Assembly (NCBI RefSeq): GCF_009827545.1
Contig: NZ_WTYS01000001.1
Span: 2,567,772 to 2,631,771 of the forward strand
DNA length: 64,000 nt
DNA from: Pontixanthobacter gangjinensis
Lineage (GTDB): Bacteria; Pseudomonadota; Alphaproteobacteria; Sphingomonadales; Sphingomonadaceae
Direction of reading: 5' to 3'
Shown: in pieces, positions 9,178 to 17,114 of the stretch
Position numbering within the stretch: position 1 is the first letter of the stretch
Layout: the number at the start of each line of letters is the position of its first letter
Translations under genes and position numbers: made by a program
Notes under the pieces: model-generated
The model's input: only the letters and a program-made list of their open reading frames with translations
Database searches by the model: none
Told to the model about the DNA's origin: nothing

Positions 9178-9327
9178 TCAAGAAGCAGTGAAGGAATCGA
9201 AGCCTTCATCATCGGTTCCCGGACCGCCCTTGATAGACTCGGTGCCGCCTAAGACGGTCAAAGTTGGCTTTTCCCAGACTGCCTTTGTATCAGTCTTCTC
9301 GGCAACATTCTTTTTTTGCTCGACCAT
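9178..9327 (-). CDS. RiPP precursor peptide, lasso-like
   Basis: A 49-residue peptide with ATG at 9327 and GGGGGG six bases upstream. Residues 18-27 are WEKPTLTVLG, a fit to the YxxPxLxxxG leader motif bound by PqqD-like B1 proteins, with Trp for Tyr. The C-terminal part is GGPGTDDEGFDSFTAS (34-49). If Gly34 is core residue 1, Glu41 is position 8 and could close an eight-residue macrolactam. If Ser31 is residue 1, Asp39 is position 9 and Thr29 sits at the usual -2 place. The core ends in Ser, the residue phosphorylated by HPr-like kinases in paeninodin-type lasso clusters, and such a kinase is encoded divergently. The cleavage point and ring are predictions. Confidence 0.72.
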   Translation of the reverse strand: MVEQKKNVAEKTDTKAVWEKPTLTVLGGTESIKGGPGTDDEGFDSFTAS

Positions 9328-9483
9328 AGTGAACCCCCCAAATCGTTCAGCATGCCCGTCATGCGGGCTGTGTTTGCACAGAAGACTGAAGAGTCGAGAA
9401 CTTGCAAGCGAAAATTGCCTAGATGTTGCAAACTGCTAGAGCTAAGAGCCTAGTATCGAAGGGGTGGATGGATAACCAATTTA
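9328..9483. promoter_or_regulatory. Divergent promoter region of the RiPP cluster
   Basis: This 156-base gap separates the minus-strand precursor from the plus-strand enzyme operon and must hold both promoters. Visible structure is a short hairpin GCCCG-tcatg-CGGGC (9354-9368), which would lie in the precursor 5' untranslated region, and two TTGCAA boxes 22 bases apart in the half next to the kinase gene. No specific regulator site can be named. Confidence 0.4.
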
Positions 9484-10389
9484 ATGAAAATGCGCACAAC
9501 TTATATGGCCTATGGCTTGCGCATATCGTCAGAAATCCAATTTCCGCAACTTGCCCAGAAAAGCTATGATGACGTGGATCTGTCAATTACGCTAGGCGCT
9601 GTACCGAGCCATTTGACCGACCCAGAAGCTATCCTTCAGGGCGGTGAATTTGCAGAAAACGAGTTGCTATTGTCTGCTCCTGGCATCGGCCGTTTCCATG
9701 TATGCGACGGAAAGCGGATTACCGTCGAGCCGGCTGCCGGCGCAGACATGCAGTCACTTCATTTGCATTTGCTCGGCAGTTGCGCAGCGGCAATCCTGCA
9801 CCAACGCCAAGAAACTGTCCTTCACGCCAGTTGCGTTACGCGTGGGGCGACAACTTTCACTTTGTGCGGCACCAGCGGTGCGGGCAAATCAACGACAGCC
9901 GCATCATTTGTCCTGCAGGGTTATTCCATCATAAGCGACGACGTTACTCTCATCAATTTAGATAACGGACCAATTGCTGTTCCCTCTTATCCGCAAGGCA
10001 AGCTGTTCCGGTCCTCTCTGGAACTGCTCAATCTCTCTACAGACGGTGCAACTGAATTAAGGCTGAAACCGGACAAATTTGCGCGAGAATTGGGAGAGAG
10101 CTATTGCGATAGACCAAAGCGATTAGATGCGATTGTATTCTTGACTATTTCCGACTCCATCCACCCCCAGATCAGGAAGTTGAATGCAGCGGAAACAGTG
10201 CGGTTCTTGCACAAGAAAACGTTTCGCAAGCGTTTTATAGGCAAAGCCCGCTTACCCGAAGCTCTGAGGAAATGGAGCTTACTGGCTGAACAAGTCCCGG
10301 CCTATCATCTGACACGGCCCAGTGCCGGTAACTCTATTGACGAAGTTTGCAGCCTCGTTGAAGGCGCATTAGCCGGAACTCACGGCTAA
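9484..10389 (+). CDS. HPr-kinase-like RiPP tailoring kinase
   Basis: A 301-residue protein resembling the HPr kinase/phosphorylase-like proteins found in lasso peptide clusters. The P-loop GTSGAGKST spans residues 129-137, HASC lies at 114-117 and the acidic pair in ISDDV at 151-154. The N-terminal 100 residues are the variable domain usual in these kinases. In paeninodin-type clusters the homologue phosphorylates the C-terminal serine of the peptide; the precursor here ends in serine, so that role is inferred. It is the first gene of the plus-strand operon, starting at ATG with AAGGGG upstream, and is followed after 13 bases by the PqqD-like gene. Confidence 0.75.
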   Translation: MKMRTTYMAYGLRISSEIQFPQLAQKSYDDVDLSITLGAVPSHLTDPEAILQGGEFAENELLLSAPGIGRFHVCDGKRITVEPAAGADMQSLHLHLLGSCAAAILHQRQETVLHASCVTRGATTFTLCGTSGAGKSTTAASFVLQGYSIISDDVTLINLDNGPIAVPSYPQGKLFRSSLELLNLSTDGATELRLKPDKFARELGESYCDRPKRLDAIVFLTISDSIHPQIRKLNAAETVRFLHKKTFRKRFIGKARLPEALRKWSLLAEQVPAYHLTRPSAGNSIDEVCSLVEGALAGTHG

Positions 10390-10402
10390 GGGAGATAGCC
10401 TG

Positions 10403-10690
10403 ATGACGTTAGAAATTCGCGAAGAATCTGTTTTCGCAAAACCGGATTCGGTCCTCCAAACAGAAGTCGAGCAAAAGACCATCTTGATGTCGACCGACAA
10501 TGGCAAATTCATCGAATTGAACGGCCAAGGCAGCGCCATCTGGGGCTTGATTGATGGAAACCGTAATGCCGGCGAAATTCACAAGATATTGTGTGCTCGA
10601 CATGATGTTGCGCCGGAAGAATGCGAGCAAGATTTGTATGCTTTTCTCAGCGGCTTGCAGGAAGTAACCCTGATAGAATTAACCAAGTAG
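10403..10690 (+). CDS. PqqD-family RiPP recognition protein (B1-like)
   Basis: A 95-residue protein of the PqqD fold. Features are the segment MSTDNGKFIELNGQGSAIW, the WGLIDGNRNAGEI turn typical of PqqD proteins, and a C-terminal helix (ECEQDLYAFLSGLQEV). Such stand-alone RiPP recognition elements bind the leader of the precursor and deliver it to the processing enzymes. In canonical lasso clusters this protein (B1) is paired with a transglutaminase-like peptidase (B2). No B2 gene follows here; the next gene, 14 bases on, is an oxygenase. Confidence 0.8.
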   Translation: MTLEIREESVFAKPDSVLQTEVEQKTILMSTDNGKFIELNGQGSAIWGLIDGNRNAGEIHKILCARHDVAPEECEQDLYAFLSGLQEVTLIELTK

Positions 10691-10704
10691 TTCGAGCCGA
10701 GCTG

Positions 10705-11598
10705 ATGCATTCGAAAGCCGCAGCAGAATTTGCTATTTTGCAGCAATTAAGTGATCCGAAATTCATACGCGCATTTTTGACAGAGCTTGACGAAAAAATC
10801 CGATTGACCTCTGAAAATCAAGAGCATTGGCTAGCCCGCGCAAATCTATGTCGTCGCGGCGGCTTCTTGAAAGAAGCGAGAGAAGCCTTTCTCAACTATC
10901 AACGCATGGCGGGCGGATCTGCCGTCCGTCGGATGTCCCAGAACAACGTAACGCCAGTCGAGGTACCGACTGCCAACGGAGCCAAGATTGCTCCGATCAT
11001 TATGATTGATGGCTTTCTAGACGCGAAAGACCAGAAGGGCTTGCTGGACTATGCGGTCGCGAACAAAGAGGCGTTTCGCGATGCAAACATAAACAGTAAG
11101 CAGCCGCAGTATGATCCGGACAAGCGCAAAACCTTAGTCTTTCACAAGTTCGAGTTTATGCGCGATCATTTTATCAATCATATCTCAGAGAATATCGCAC
11201 AAATGACCGGCGATCTGGGGTTGGAACAGTTCCAAGTCGATATTCAAGAAATCAAAATTACAAACCATGTGGAAGGTGGCTTCTTTCGGGTCCATACTGA
11301 CAATAGAAGCGAGTTCGCAGCTGCCGGTCGCGCCATTACGTGGCTATATTATTTCAGCAATGTACCGAGCAATTTTACAGGCGGTGATCTGCTTGTGTTC
11401 GACAGCGACATTGAAAAAGATGAATACCAACTACAAAGCTTTACGAAAATTGCGGCCAAGCCCAATCGGCTAGTCGCATTTCCAAGTTGGTATTATCACG
11501 CGGTGGTCCCAGTCAGGCAAACCAGCAAAAAATTTGCCGATGGGCGTTTCGCGATTGCCGGCCATGTCCGCAAAGTGGCATGCAAGCCAGGAAGATGA
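10705..11598 (+). CDS. 2OG-Fe(II) oxygenase, prolyl-4-hydroxylase-like
   Basis: A 297-residue enzyme. The first 75 residues are helical and TPR-like. Residues 95-290 form a double-stranded beta-helix dioxygenase with the iron ligands His197 and Asp199 in FRVHTDN, His265 in WYYHAVVPV, and Arg281 in DGRFAIAGH as the likely 2-oxoglutarate contact. All catalytic residues are present. The ATG at 10705 is preferred over upstream starts because those overlap the PqqD gene. The stop overlaps the next start in ATGA. By context it hydroxylates the RiPP, perhaps at Pro, Asp or Lys of the core; the substrate residue is not shown by the sequence. Confidence 0.75.
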   Translation: MHSKAAAEFAILQQLSDPKFIRAFLTELDEKIRLTSENQEHWLARANLCRRGGFLKEAREAFLNYQRMAGGSAVRRMSQNNVTPVEVPTANGAKIAPIIMIDGFLDAKDQKGLLDYAVANKEAFRDANINSKQPQYDPDKRKTLVFHKFEFMRDHFINHISENIAQMTGDLGLEQFQVDIQEIKITNHVEGGFFRVHTDNRSEFAAAGRAITWLYYFSNVPSNFTGGDLLVFDSDIEKDEYQLQSFTKIAAKPNRLVAFPSWYYHAVVPVRQTSKKFADGRFAIAGHVRKVACKPGR

Positions 11599-12560
11599 GC
11601 AGCTCCTTGGTATCGTCAGGCACCTTGCTGCCAGTGTCGTTCAAATGTGTTGGCGGACGGGTATTTGTCCGTTTGATCAATCCCGCTCGGATAGATTTAT
11701 CACGCCCGTTTTTCCGCCAAGCACTCCCGAGCAAACACGCCGCAGATAAGATAGTTTTACTCCAGGACTGGCTGGAGTCTTTCGATGCTAGCACCCGCTC
11801 GTTTGATCGTTCAGCGTGCATTTTCCATGTGGCTCGCTGCGGCTCAACATTGCTGTGCCAAAACATAAAAAAACTCGGGGAAATGCTCGTCTTGAGCGAA
11901 CCAGCATTTTGTCACATTCTAGACAAGCAGGAATTTGCGCCAATCTCATCACAAGAGGCGGAATTAGCTTTCACAAAAGCAGTTGCAGAATGGCAAAATT
12001 GGGCCGCTACCCAGCAACAAAGGCTGGTCATCAAGTTCAACAGCCTCATGAGTGTTCACGTCGAAAGCGTTACTCGAGCATTGCGTGATGCAAAATTTCT
12101 TTTGCTATACCGTGATCCGGCAGCGGTCCTGGAATCATTGCTGCGCAAACAACCGCCGTTTGTCCTCGATCCAGGCCTAATTCACAGGCTGCCCCTGCTA
12201 AAGGAATTTGATGCTTTCGATAGCCGGACGATAGAGTTGTCTTTGGCAAATCAATATTGCCTGACACTTTCGATTGGCAACCGTGGGATGGAGCAAATAA
12301 ATACCGTTAATTTCAATGACTTGGTGGATCGGTTTCCGCATATACTGACGTTTTTTGGTGCCGCAGAAAAAGAGAACTTTCCTGCGTGGGACGGCAGCAC
12401 CTATGCTAAGAGCAAAACAAGCTCTGTCGAAGCCTATGAACCCACCCCACAATCACAAATTGACGAATTTGCGCAGAAGCATTCAAAGGTACTAGCAGTT
12501 GCTCAACTATCTTACTCACGAATGAGATCCAAACCATCCGGTTTTGGCGCTTCTGAATGA
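11595..12560 (+). CDS. Sulfotransferase-family protein of the RiPP cluster
   Basis: A 321-residue protein with the two nucleotide-binding signatures of PAPS-dependent sulfotransferases. The 5'-phosphosulfate loop is RCGSTLL at 81-87. The 3'-phosphate site is LLLYRDPAAVLES at 169-181, with Arg173 and Ser181. The ATG shares an ATGA with the oxygenase stop, and its own stop shares ATGA with the cyclase start, so the three proteins are translationally coupled. The likely role is sulfation of a hydroxyl on the peptide, possibly one made by the oxygenase next door. That pairing is inference. Confidence 0.75.
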   Translation: MSSSLVSSGTLLPVSFKCVGGRVFVRLINPARIDLSRPFFRQALPSKHAADKIVLLQDWLESFDASTRSFDRSACIFHVARCGSTLLCQNIKKLGEMLVLSEPAFCHILDKQEFAPISSQEAELAFTKAVAEWQNWAATQQQRLVIKFNSLMSVHVESVTRALRDAKFLLLYRDPAAVLESLLRKQPPFVLDPGLIHRLPLLKEFDAFDSRTIELSLANQYCLTLSIGNRGMEQINTVNFNDLVDRFPHILTFFGAAEKENFPAWDGSTYAKSKTSSVEAYEPTPQSQIDEFAQKHSKVLAVAQLSYSRMRSKPSGFGASE

Positions 12561-14476
12561 GTGTTCTTTTCGGCATCCTAGCCTTGTCAGACACGGCAGT
12601 CCCGGAAGAGGCAGAGTCAGCGATCATTGAAGCAACCCGTTTGTGGCCGGACGATAGATGTAAAGCGATCTGGAATGAGCGCTGGCTGATAGGCTGCAAA
12701 CATCGCTTCAATGTCCCACAGTCACCTCTGGCGCAACAGCCGTTCAATTCCGCAAGCGATGAAAATTTACTGGTCATATTCGATGGCCGCATTGACAACC
12801 GCCTTGACCTAGCATCGAAACTCTCGATCGATTTGGACGAGAATACCACCGATGAATATCTGATTTCTCGCGCATTCGCGGAGTATAGAACCGAACTTGG
12901 GCAACATCTGATCGGGGATTTTGCGATCGCGATTTTGGACCGCTCCGCCAATCACCTGTACTTGATCAGGGACCAGATGGGCGTCCGTCCACTGTTCATC
13001 GCATCCAATCAGGAATTTTTCGCCTTCGCATCGAATCAAGCGGCTCTATTGGCGTTGCCGTGGGTCGATAGAACGCTCGATGAGACGTGGATCGCCGACA
13101 CGTTGCTGGCTTGCAAAGTGGACGTTACGAGCACAGCCTATCGCGGGATAGCGATGCTTCCGGCGGCGCATTGGATGGCCATCGAAATCAATGTCCACGA
13201 ACCCCAGCGGTATTGGCAATTGGAACTGAAGCATGAACATGTCGAGCGGACCGATGCAGAGTATATAGCCGAGTTTCGTGACCTTCTGTTTGATGCCGTG
13301 CGCTGCCGTATGAGGAGGATTTCTGGCTTGGCAACCGAGATGAGCGGAGGCCTAGACTCGACATCAATTGCTGTGATCGCTTCGAAATTGGTTGAGCCAA
13401 GCGGTGATCAAATTGAGGCATGGTCACATGTTATGCCAGCCGACAATATTGGCCAAGCCTACCCATATGCCGACGAGAGCACTTTTATCCGTAGTGTTTG
13501 TGAGATGAATCCTCTCATAAATCACCGATGGGCTGACGGGCGAGGAATGGGAATTGCCGCTTCCCTACGGCGAGCATCGAAGGTCCATTCCGGCCCAGCG
13601 CGAAGCGATCTCTCTTTGGGGAGCGAGGAAATCTTCGATGCTCTCAAAGCAAACGATATTCGGGTTCTGCTGTCAGGCTTCGGCGGCGATCAACTTGTCA
13701 CCTCTCATGGCAGCGGCTGGGAGCAGGATTGCAAAGCTAAGAAAGATTGGCAGACCTTACGGCACGAAATTTGGATAAGGAAAGCAAGTCTTACCAGACG
13801 TTGGGCAACATATCTCAGGCAAAGATTGGGATTGTTAGACAGGATCATCAGTGGTTTCAGACGACCAAAGCCAAACCGCAAAATCGCGTTGATGGCATCT
13901 GGATTAAGAAGTGATTTTGCGCGACGAACAGGATATCCGCAGCGAGCGTTCGTCAATCCGACAAGACAGTTAAAGGGGACTGTTGCCGAGCGGGAGCTCG
14001 ATGTCATCCAGTCTCCGCATGTCGTCTATAGGCTCGAAGACTCAGCGGTGGGCGCTGCGAGCTATGGCGTAGATTATAGATACCCTCTTCTGGATATCAG
14101 GCTACTGCAGTTTTGCTTGAATTTACCAGTCGAGCAGAAACTGCGAGGCGGTTCAGAGCGCCGCATGATAAGGCAAGCTATGATCGGCTTGTTACCTGAT
14201 ATCGTCCGGCTCAGGCATGATAAAGCGGGTGCCACGGTACCGACCATACATCAAAAAATATTCCGTGACCGGATGGAATTGATCGATGATCTGAATTTGG
14301 CATTCGACAAGGGCATTTTAGGTTCGTTCGTTCACAAAGAACCAATTTGCGATCATTTGATTGATATGGAATTGAGCGCTCCTCCTCATCGCGTTATTTC
14401 CCCTAAATTCATTCTCCGAACCTGCATGCTCGCGGCCATGAGCTCTGGTTACGAGAACGAAAACAAGGCCGTTTAG
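12557..14476 (+). CDS. Asparagine-synthetase-like macrolactam cyclase (lasso C protein)
   Basis: A 639-residue protein with the two-domain plan of asparagine synthetase B. The N-terminal amidotransferase-like domain (1-200) begins MSVLFG and so lacks the catalytic cysteine at position 2, as usual for lasso cyclases that do not use glutamine. The synthetase domain carries the ATP pyrophosphatase loop SGGLDS at 263-268, followed by STSIAVIAS. In lasso clusters this enzyme adenylates the Asp or Glu side chain and joins it to the new N-terminus of the core. It closes the operon; its stop is 41 bases from an IS6 scar. Confidence 0.8.
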   Translation: MSVLFGILALSDTAVPEEAESAIIEATRLWPDDRCKAIWNERWLIGCKHRFNVPQSPLAQQPFNSASDENLLVIFDGRIDNRLDLASKLSIDLDENTTDEYLISRAFAEYRTELGQHLIGDFAIAILDRSANHLYLIRDQMGVRPLFIASNQEFFAFASNQAALLALPWVDRTLDETWIADTLLACKVDVTSTAYRGIAMLPAAHWMAIEINVHEPQRYWQLELKHEHVERTDAEYIAEFRDLLFDAVRCRMRRISGLATEMSGGLDSTSIAVIASKLVEPSGDQIEAWSHVMPADNIGQAYPYADESTFIRSVCEMNPLINHRWADGRGMGIAASLRRASKVHSGPARSDLSLGSEEIFDALKANDIRVLLSGFGGDQLVTSHGSGWEQDCKAKKDWQTLRHEIWIRKASLTRRWATYLRQRLGLLDRIISGFRRPKPNRKIALMASGLRSDFARRTGYPQRAFVNPTRQLKGTVAERELDVIQSPHVVYRLEDSAVGAASYGVDYRYPLLDIRLLQFCLNLPVEQKLRGGSERRMIRQAMIGLLPDIVRLRHDKAGATVPTIHQKIFRDRMELIDDLNLAFDKGILGSFVHKEPICDHLIDMELSAPPHRVISPKFILRTCMLAAMSSGYENENKAV

Positions 14477-14517
14477 CAAGTCGTGTGGTAAGGTTGAGCT
14501 GAGTTCAGCAGCAAGAA

Positions 14518-14672
14518 ATTGCCACTCAGCCAGTACGGCTGAGTGGGCGGTTTTCTAGGTTTGAGGGTCTGTAACCGGTTCCACTAGTGCCGCACTGTCT
14601 CGTGGCAGATGACGATACCTCGCTCCGCCAGCACAGGCATTTGCTCTGACAGCGCCTTTGAGAGTGTCGGGA
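14518..14672. mobile_element. IS6-family element, internally deleted
   Basis: Both ends of an IS6 copy survive within 155 bases. TTGCCACTCAGCC to GGTTT (14518-14562) matches the transposase C-terminus. CCGGTTCCACTAGTGCCG to about 14635 matches codons of its N-terminal third. The outer end TTTGCTCTGACAGCGCC follows. Nearly the whole transposase gene is gone. The scar lies directly behind the lasso-like cyclase gene, so any gene that once followed could have been lost here. Confidence 0.7.
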
Positions 14673-14734
14673 AAACTTACAAAGCCGGCACCTTGGGAAC
14701 GACCTTAACCATCATCACCTGCGGAAAACCTCAC

Positions 14735-14751
14735 TTGGCACACCTATTGCT
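14735..14751 (+). promoter_or_regulatory. Sigma-54 (RpoN) promoter
   Basis: TTGGCAC, five bases, TTGCT is an exact match to the -24/-12 consensus with correct spacing. It stands 46 bases before the ATG of the PEP-CTERM gene. PEP-CTERM genes in proteobacteria are often driven by RpoN with the PrsK/PrsR pair, so the location makes biological sense. Confidence 0.8.
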
Positions 14752-14796
14752 ATATTTTCTGTAAACCAATTTTTGTCTTTCCACTCGGGGTTTGCG

Positions 14797-15489
14797 ATGA
14801 AGAAGAACTTTGCACTCAGCGTCTTTGCCGCCTTGGCTGCTACCTTGGCTAGCCCGGCTCTTGCCGAGCCGATCATGCTTGATGAAAACGACATCGGCGA
14901 AAGCTTTACGATCGATTATGATGGTTTCGCCGACGGCATCGTGATCGACGATCTGACAGCGTCAACGACCTTCACTCTCACAGGCGCGTCATCTGACACA
15001 TATACATTTGACTATGTCGTCAATAACACCACGGATGGGGCCGTTGGTTCACGCATTTCGAGCTTCGCGTTTAATACCAACCCTGACATCATCGGCGCTT
15101 CGTCGAGCGGAACATACAATTTTACGGTTCTAGATTCAACTTACCCGAATGGTATCGGTACCGTTGATGTTTGTTTCAAAGGAGGCGCAAGCAATTCTTG
15201 CGCAGGCAATCAAGGCGGTGTCACCGCGGGCGGAACCGGAACAGGCTCGCTCAGCCTTTCATTCACAGGTCCAATTAGCTCCCTGACACTGGATGACTTT
15301 TTCGTTCGCTATCAGTCAATTACTGGCGTTGACGGGATTGGTTCTGCAAGCGGCAAACAGATCTCCAGCACGTCCACCAGCGGCGGAACTCCGGTTCCAG
15401 AGCCGGGAATGTTGGGCTTGTTTGCAGCATCACTCATGGGGCTTGGCTTGATACGTCGCCGTCGCCGTAACGCCCTGACACCTAACTAG
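14797..15489 (+). CDS. PEP-CTERM exported protein (cistern-family-like)
   Basis: A 230-residue exported protein. A Sec signal peptide (MKKNFALSVFAALAATLASP, cleaved near ALA-EP) is followed by a beta-rich body with two cysteines (CFKGGASNSC) and a C-terminal PEP-CTERM sorting signal: VPEPG, a hydrophobic helix (MLGLFAASLMGLGLI) and RRRRR. Such proteins are processed by exosortase and released or anchored at the surface. The body resembles what I recall as the cistern family of sphingomonads. The ATG at 14797 is preferred over a TTG eight codons earlier because the signal peptide begins with MKK. A sigma-54 promoter precedes it and a terminator follows. Confidence 0.85.
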   Translation: MKKNFALSVFAALAATLASPALAEPIMLDENDIGESFTIDYDGFADGIVIDDLTASTTFTLTGASSDTYTFDYVVNNTTDGAVGSRISSFAFNTNPDIIGASSSGTYNFTVLDSTYPNGIGTVDVCFKGGASNSCAGNQGGVTAGGTGTGSLSLSFTGPISSLTLDDFFVRYQSITGVDGIGSASGKQISSTSTSGGTPVPEPGMLGLFAASLMGLGLIRRRRRNALTPN

Positions 15490-15499
15490 TATTATCGAG

Positions 15500-15530
15500 A
15501 AGCCTCGCCCTGAATTGGCGGGGCTTTTTT
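15500..15530 (+). terminator. Intrinsic terminator between convergent genes
   Basis: AAGCCTCGCC and GGCGGGGCTT pair around a seven-base loop, and six T follow on the plus strand (the last two stem bases are T as well). The structure ends the PEP-CTERM gene and, read from the other side, can also end the convergent TPR gene. Confidence 0.85.
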
Positions 15531-15540
15531 GTCACCAGAG

Positions 15541-17061
15541 CTATTGTGCTTGTGCGAGATGCCGCGCGATTGCGCGGTTCTCCGGTGCAAGGTTTGCAGC
15601 CTTCATGAGAAATGCCTTCCCACGCTGGCGATCGGTTCCTGATTCAATCAAAAGTACGCCAGCAGTATCGAGTACCGATGCATTCTCCGGGTCAACTGCG
15701 ACGGCGCGCAGTGCGAGTTTGACGGCTTCTTGCTGCTTGCCTTGCTTACCTTTGGCGTAAGCGAGATTATTGAGCACCATCGCATTTGGGCGCGCAAGAC
15801 GATCGGCAATGCGTTGATAGCTTTTCGATGCGAGGGCCCAATTGCCATTGCGGAGCGCGGCGTCGGCCTTAGCCATCTCGCCACCAAACCATTCGGGTGC
15901 GGGAAGTTTGGCGCGGTCGCTAAAGTCTTTTGCGAGCGGATCTCCGATCAATTGCGCCGCCTTAGCTGCAAGACCTAACTCTTGTGGTGACGCATCGGGC
16001 CGCTGCGCCAAGATTCTGAGAGTTGCAAAGGCATCCCTCGCGTCCCCGCTGCGTAATTGGGAATCGCCTAGCAACTGGCGCGCAAATCGCTGGCCGGGAT
16101 ATCTACGAACAATTGGCAAAAGCCATGTTCGTGCCTGTTCAACTTGGCCCAGTTCCAACAGAGCCTGAGCATAGATAATCTGCATGTTGGGATTATTTCG
16201 CAGGAGGCTCTCTTTGTCTTGAAGAAGCGAGCGCGCTTTATTCCAATCGGAGTTCTCGATTGCGAGGCGGGCCTGAAGGAATAGCAATTTGTCATTCTCG
16301 GGAGCCATTTTGACTGTTTCGTCAAGCAATCCCGATGCTTCCTCAATCCGGTCAAGGTCGCCCAGCGTCGCAATTTTTCCCATCCGTATCTCGATACTTG
16401 CCGGGTGGGCCTTCAGCCCTTGATCATAAGCGGCCAGAGCTGCCGATAGACGGTTGGTGGATGCGGAAATTTGGGCCGCAACCAACAGCGCATCATGCAT
16501 TCTTGGCGCAACTTTCAGCGCGAGATCGGCGCGCTGACGGGCCAAGTCGCTGTTACCAGTAGCCAGTTCGAACCGAGCGCTGGTTGCCAAGAGCGCGGCA
16601 TCTTCAGCGTTGATCGCCAGACCGGAATCGATTGCTTCCCGAGCCGATTCTACGTTCTTAAGTCCGATATGGGCAAGTGCCGCAGCCCTATACGCAGATG
16701 TGCTTTGCTCCCCAGCCACTATTTCGAGGGCTTGATCAAATTGTCCGCGCAGGACCTCTGCTTCTGCGAGCAACGCCAAAAAATCATCTGGTTTCGAACT
16801 GCTTTTTCCAAGGGTATCAAGTGTGAGCAGCGCACCCTCACCGTCTCCCATCGCAATTTGGGTTCGGGCCAATAGCGTCAGTAATCTGCTATCTCCCGCC
16901 TGTTCTTTAAGCGCCGAGACAAGATCAAGACGCGCTGCCTCAAAGTTACTTTGGGCAAAGCTCTCCTGAGCTCTCTCATACCGTTCCTGAGGCTCAAGAC
17001 CGCAAGCGGACAGAGAAGCGAGCACCAGCAAGGGTGCGAAATAGTGAATTTGCTTTTTCAT
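15541..17061 (-). CDS. TPR-repeat lipoprotein, PEP-CTERM system PrsT-like
   Basis: A 506-residue protein with a lipoprotein signal (LVLASLSACG, lipid on Cys20). The remainder is helical tetratricopeptide repeats, with recurring patterns such as ALAAYDQGLKAHPASIEIRMG and NNLAYAKGKQGKQQEAVKLA. It is about half the length I recall for the PEP-CTERM-system TPR lipoprotein PrsT but has the same plan, and it is convergent with a PEP-CTERM gene, so a role in that surface system is suggested. Plain TPR scaffolding of another complex is the alternative. It sits in the outer membrane or periplasm. Confidence 0.65.
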   Translation of the reverse strand: MKKQIHYFAPLLVLASLSACGLEPQERYERAQESFAQSNFEAARLDLVSALKEQAGDSRLLTLLARTQIAMGDGEGALLTLDTLGKSSSKPDDFLALLAEAEVLRGQFDQALEIVAGEQSTSAYRAAALAHIGLKNVESAREAIDSGLAINAEDAALLATSARFELATGNSDLARQRADLALKVAPRMHDALLVAAQISASTNRLSAALAAYDQGLKAHPASIEIRMGKIATLGDLDRIEEASGLLDETVKMAPENDKLLFLQARLAIENSDWNKARSLLQDKESLLRNNPNMQIIYAQALLELGQVEQARTWLLPIVRRYPGQRFARQLLGDSQLRSGDARDAFATLRILAQRPDASPQELGLAAKAAQLIGDPLAKDFSDRAKLPAPEWFGGEMAKADAALRNGNWALASKSYQRIADRLARPNAMVLNNLAYAKGKQGKQQEAVKLALRAVAVDPENASVLDTAGVLLIESGTDRQRGKAFLMKAANLAPENRAIARHLAQAQ

Positions 17062-17114
17062 AGGCTGCTTAATACCAAGCGCCTCTAAAAATTCTGTGAA
17101 GCTAGCCTTTTGCT

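Noticed and set aside
9188-9439. An 83-residue plus-strand frame over the RiPP precursor
   Set aside because: Its residues are an implausible mix with a late cysteine run and no ribosome-binding site, and the opposite strand holds the PxL-containing precursor with a good ribosome-binding site.
10621-10704. An upstream start for the oxygenase overlapping the PqqD-like gene
   Set aside because: The added residues have no fold and overlap almost the whole end of the PqqD domain; the ATG at 10705 follows the stop by 14 bases.
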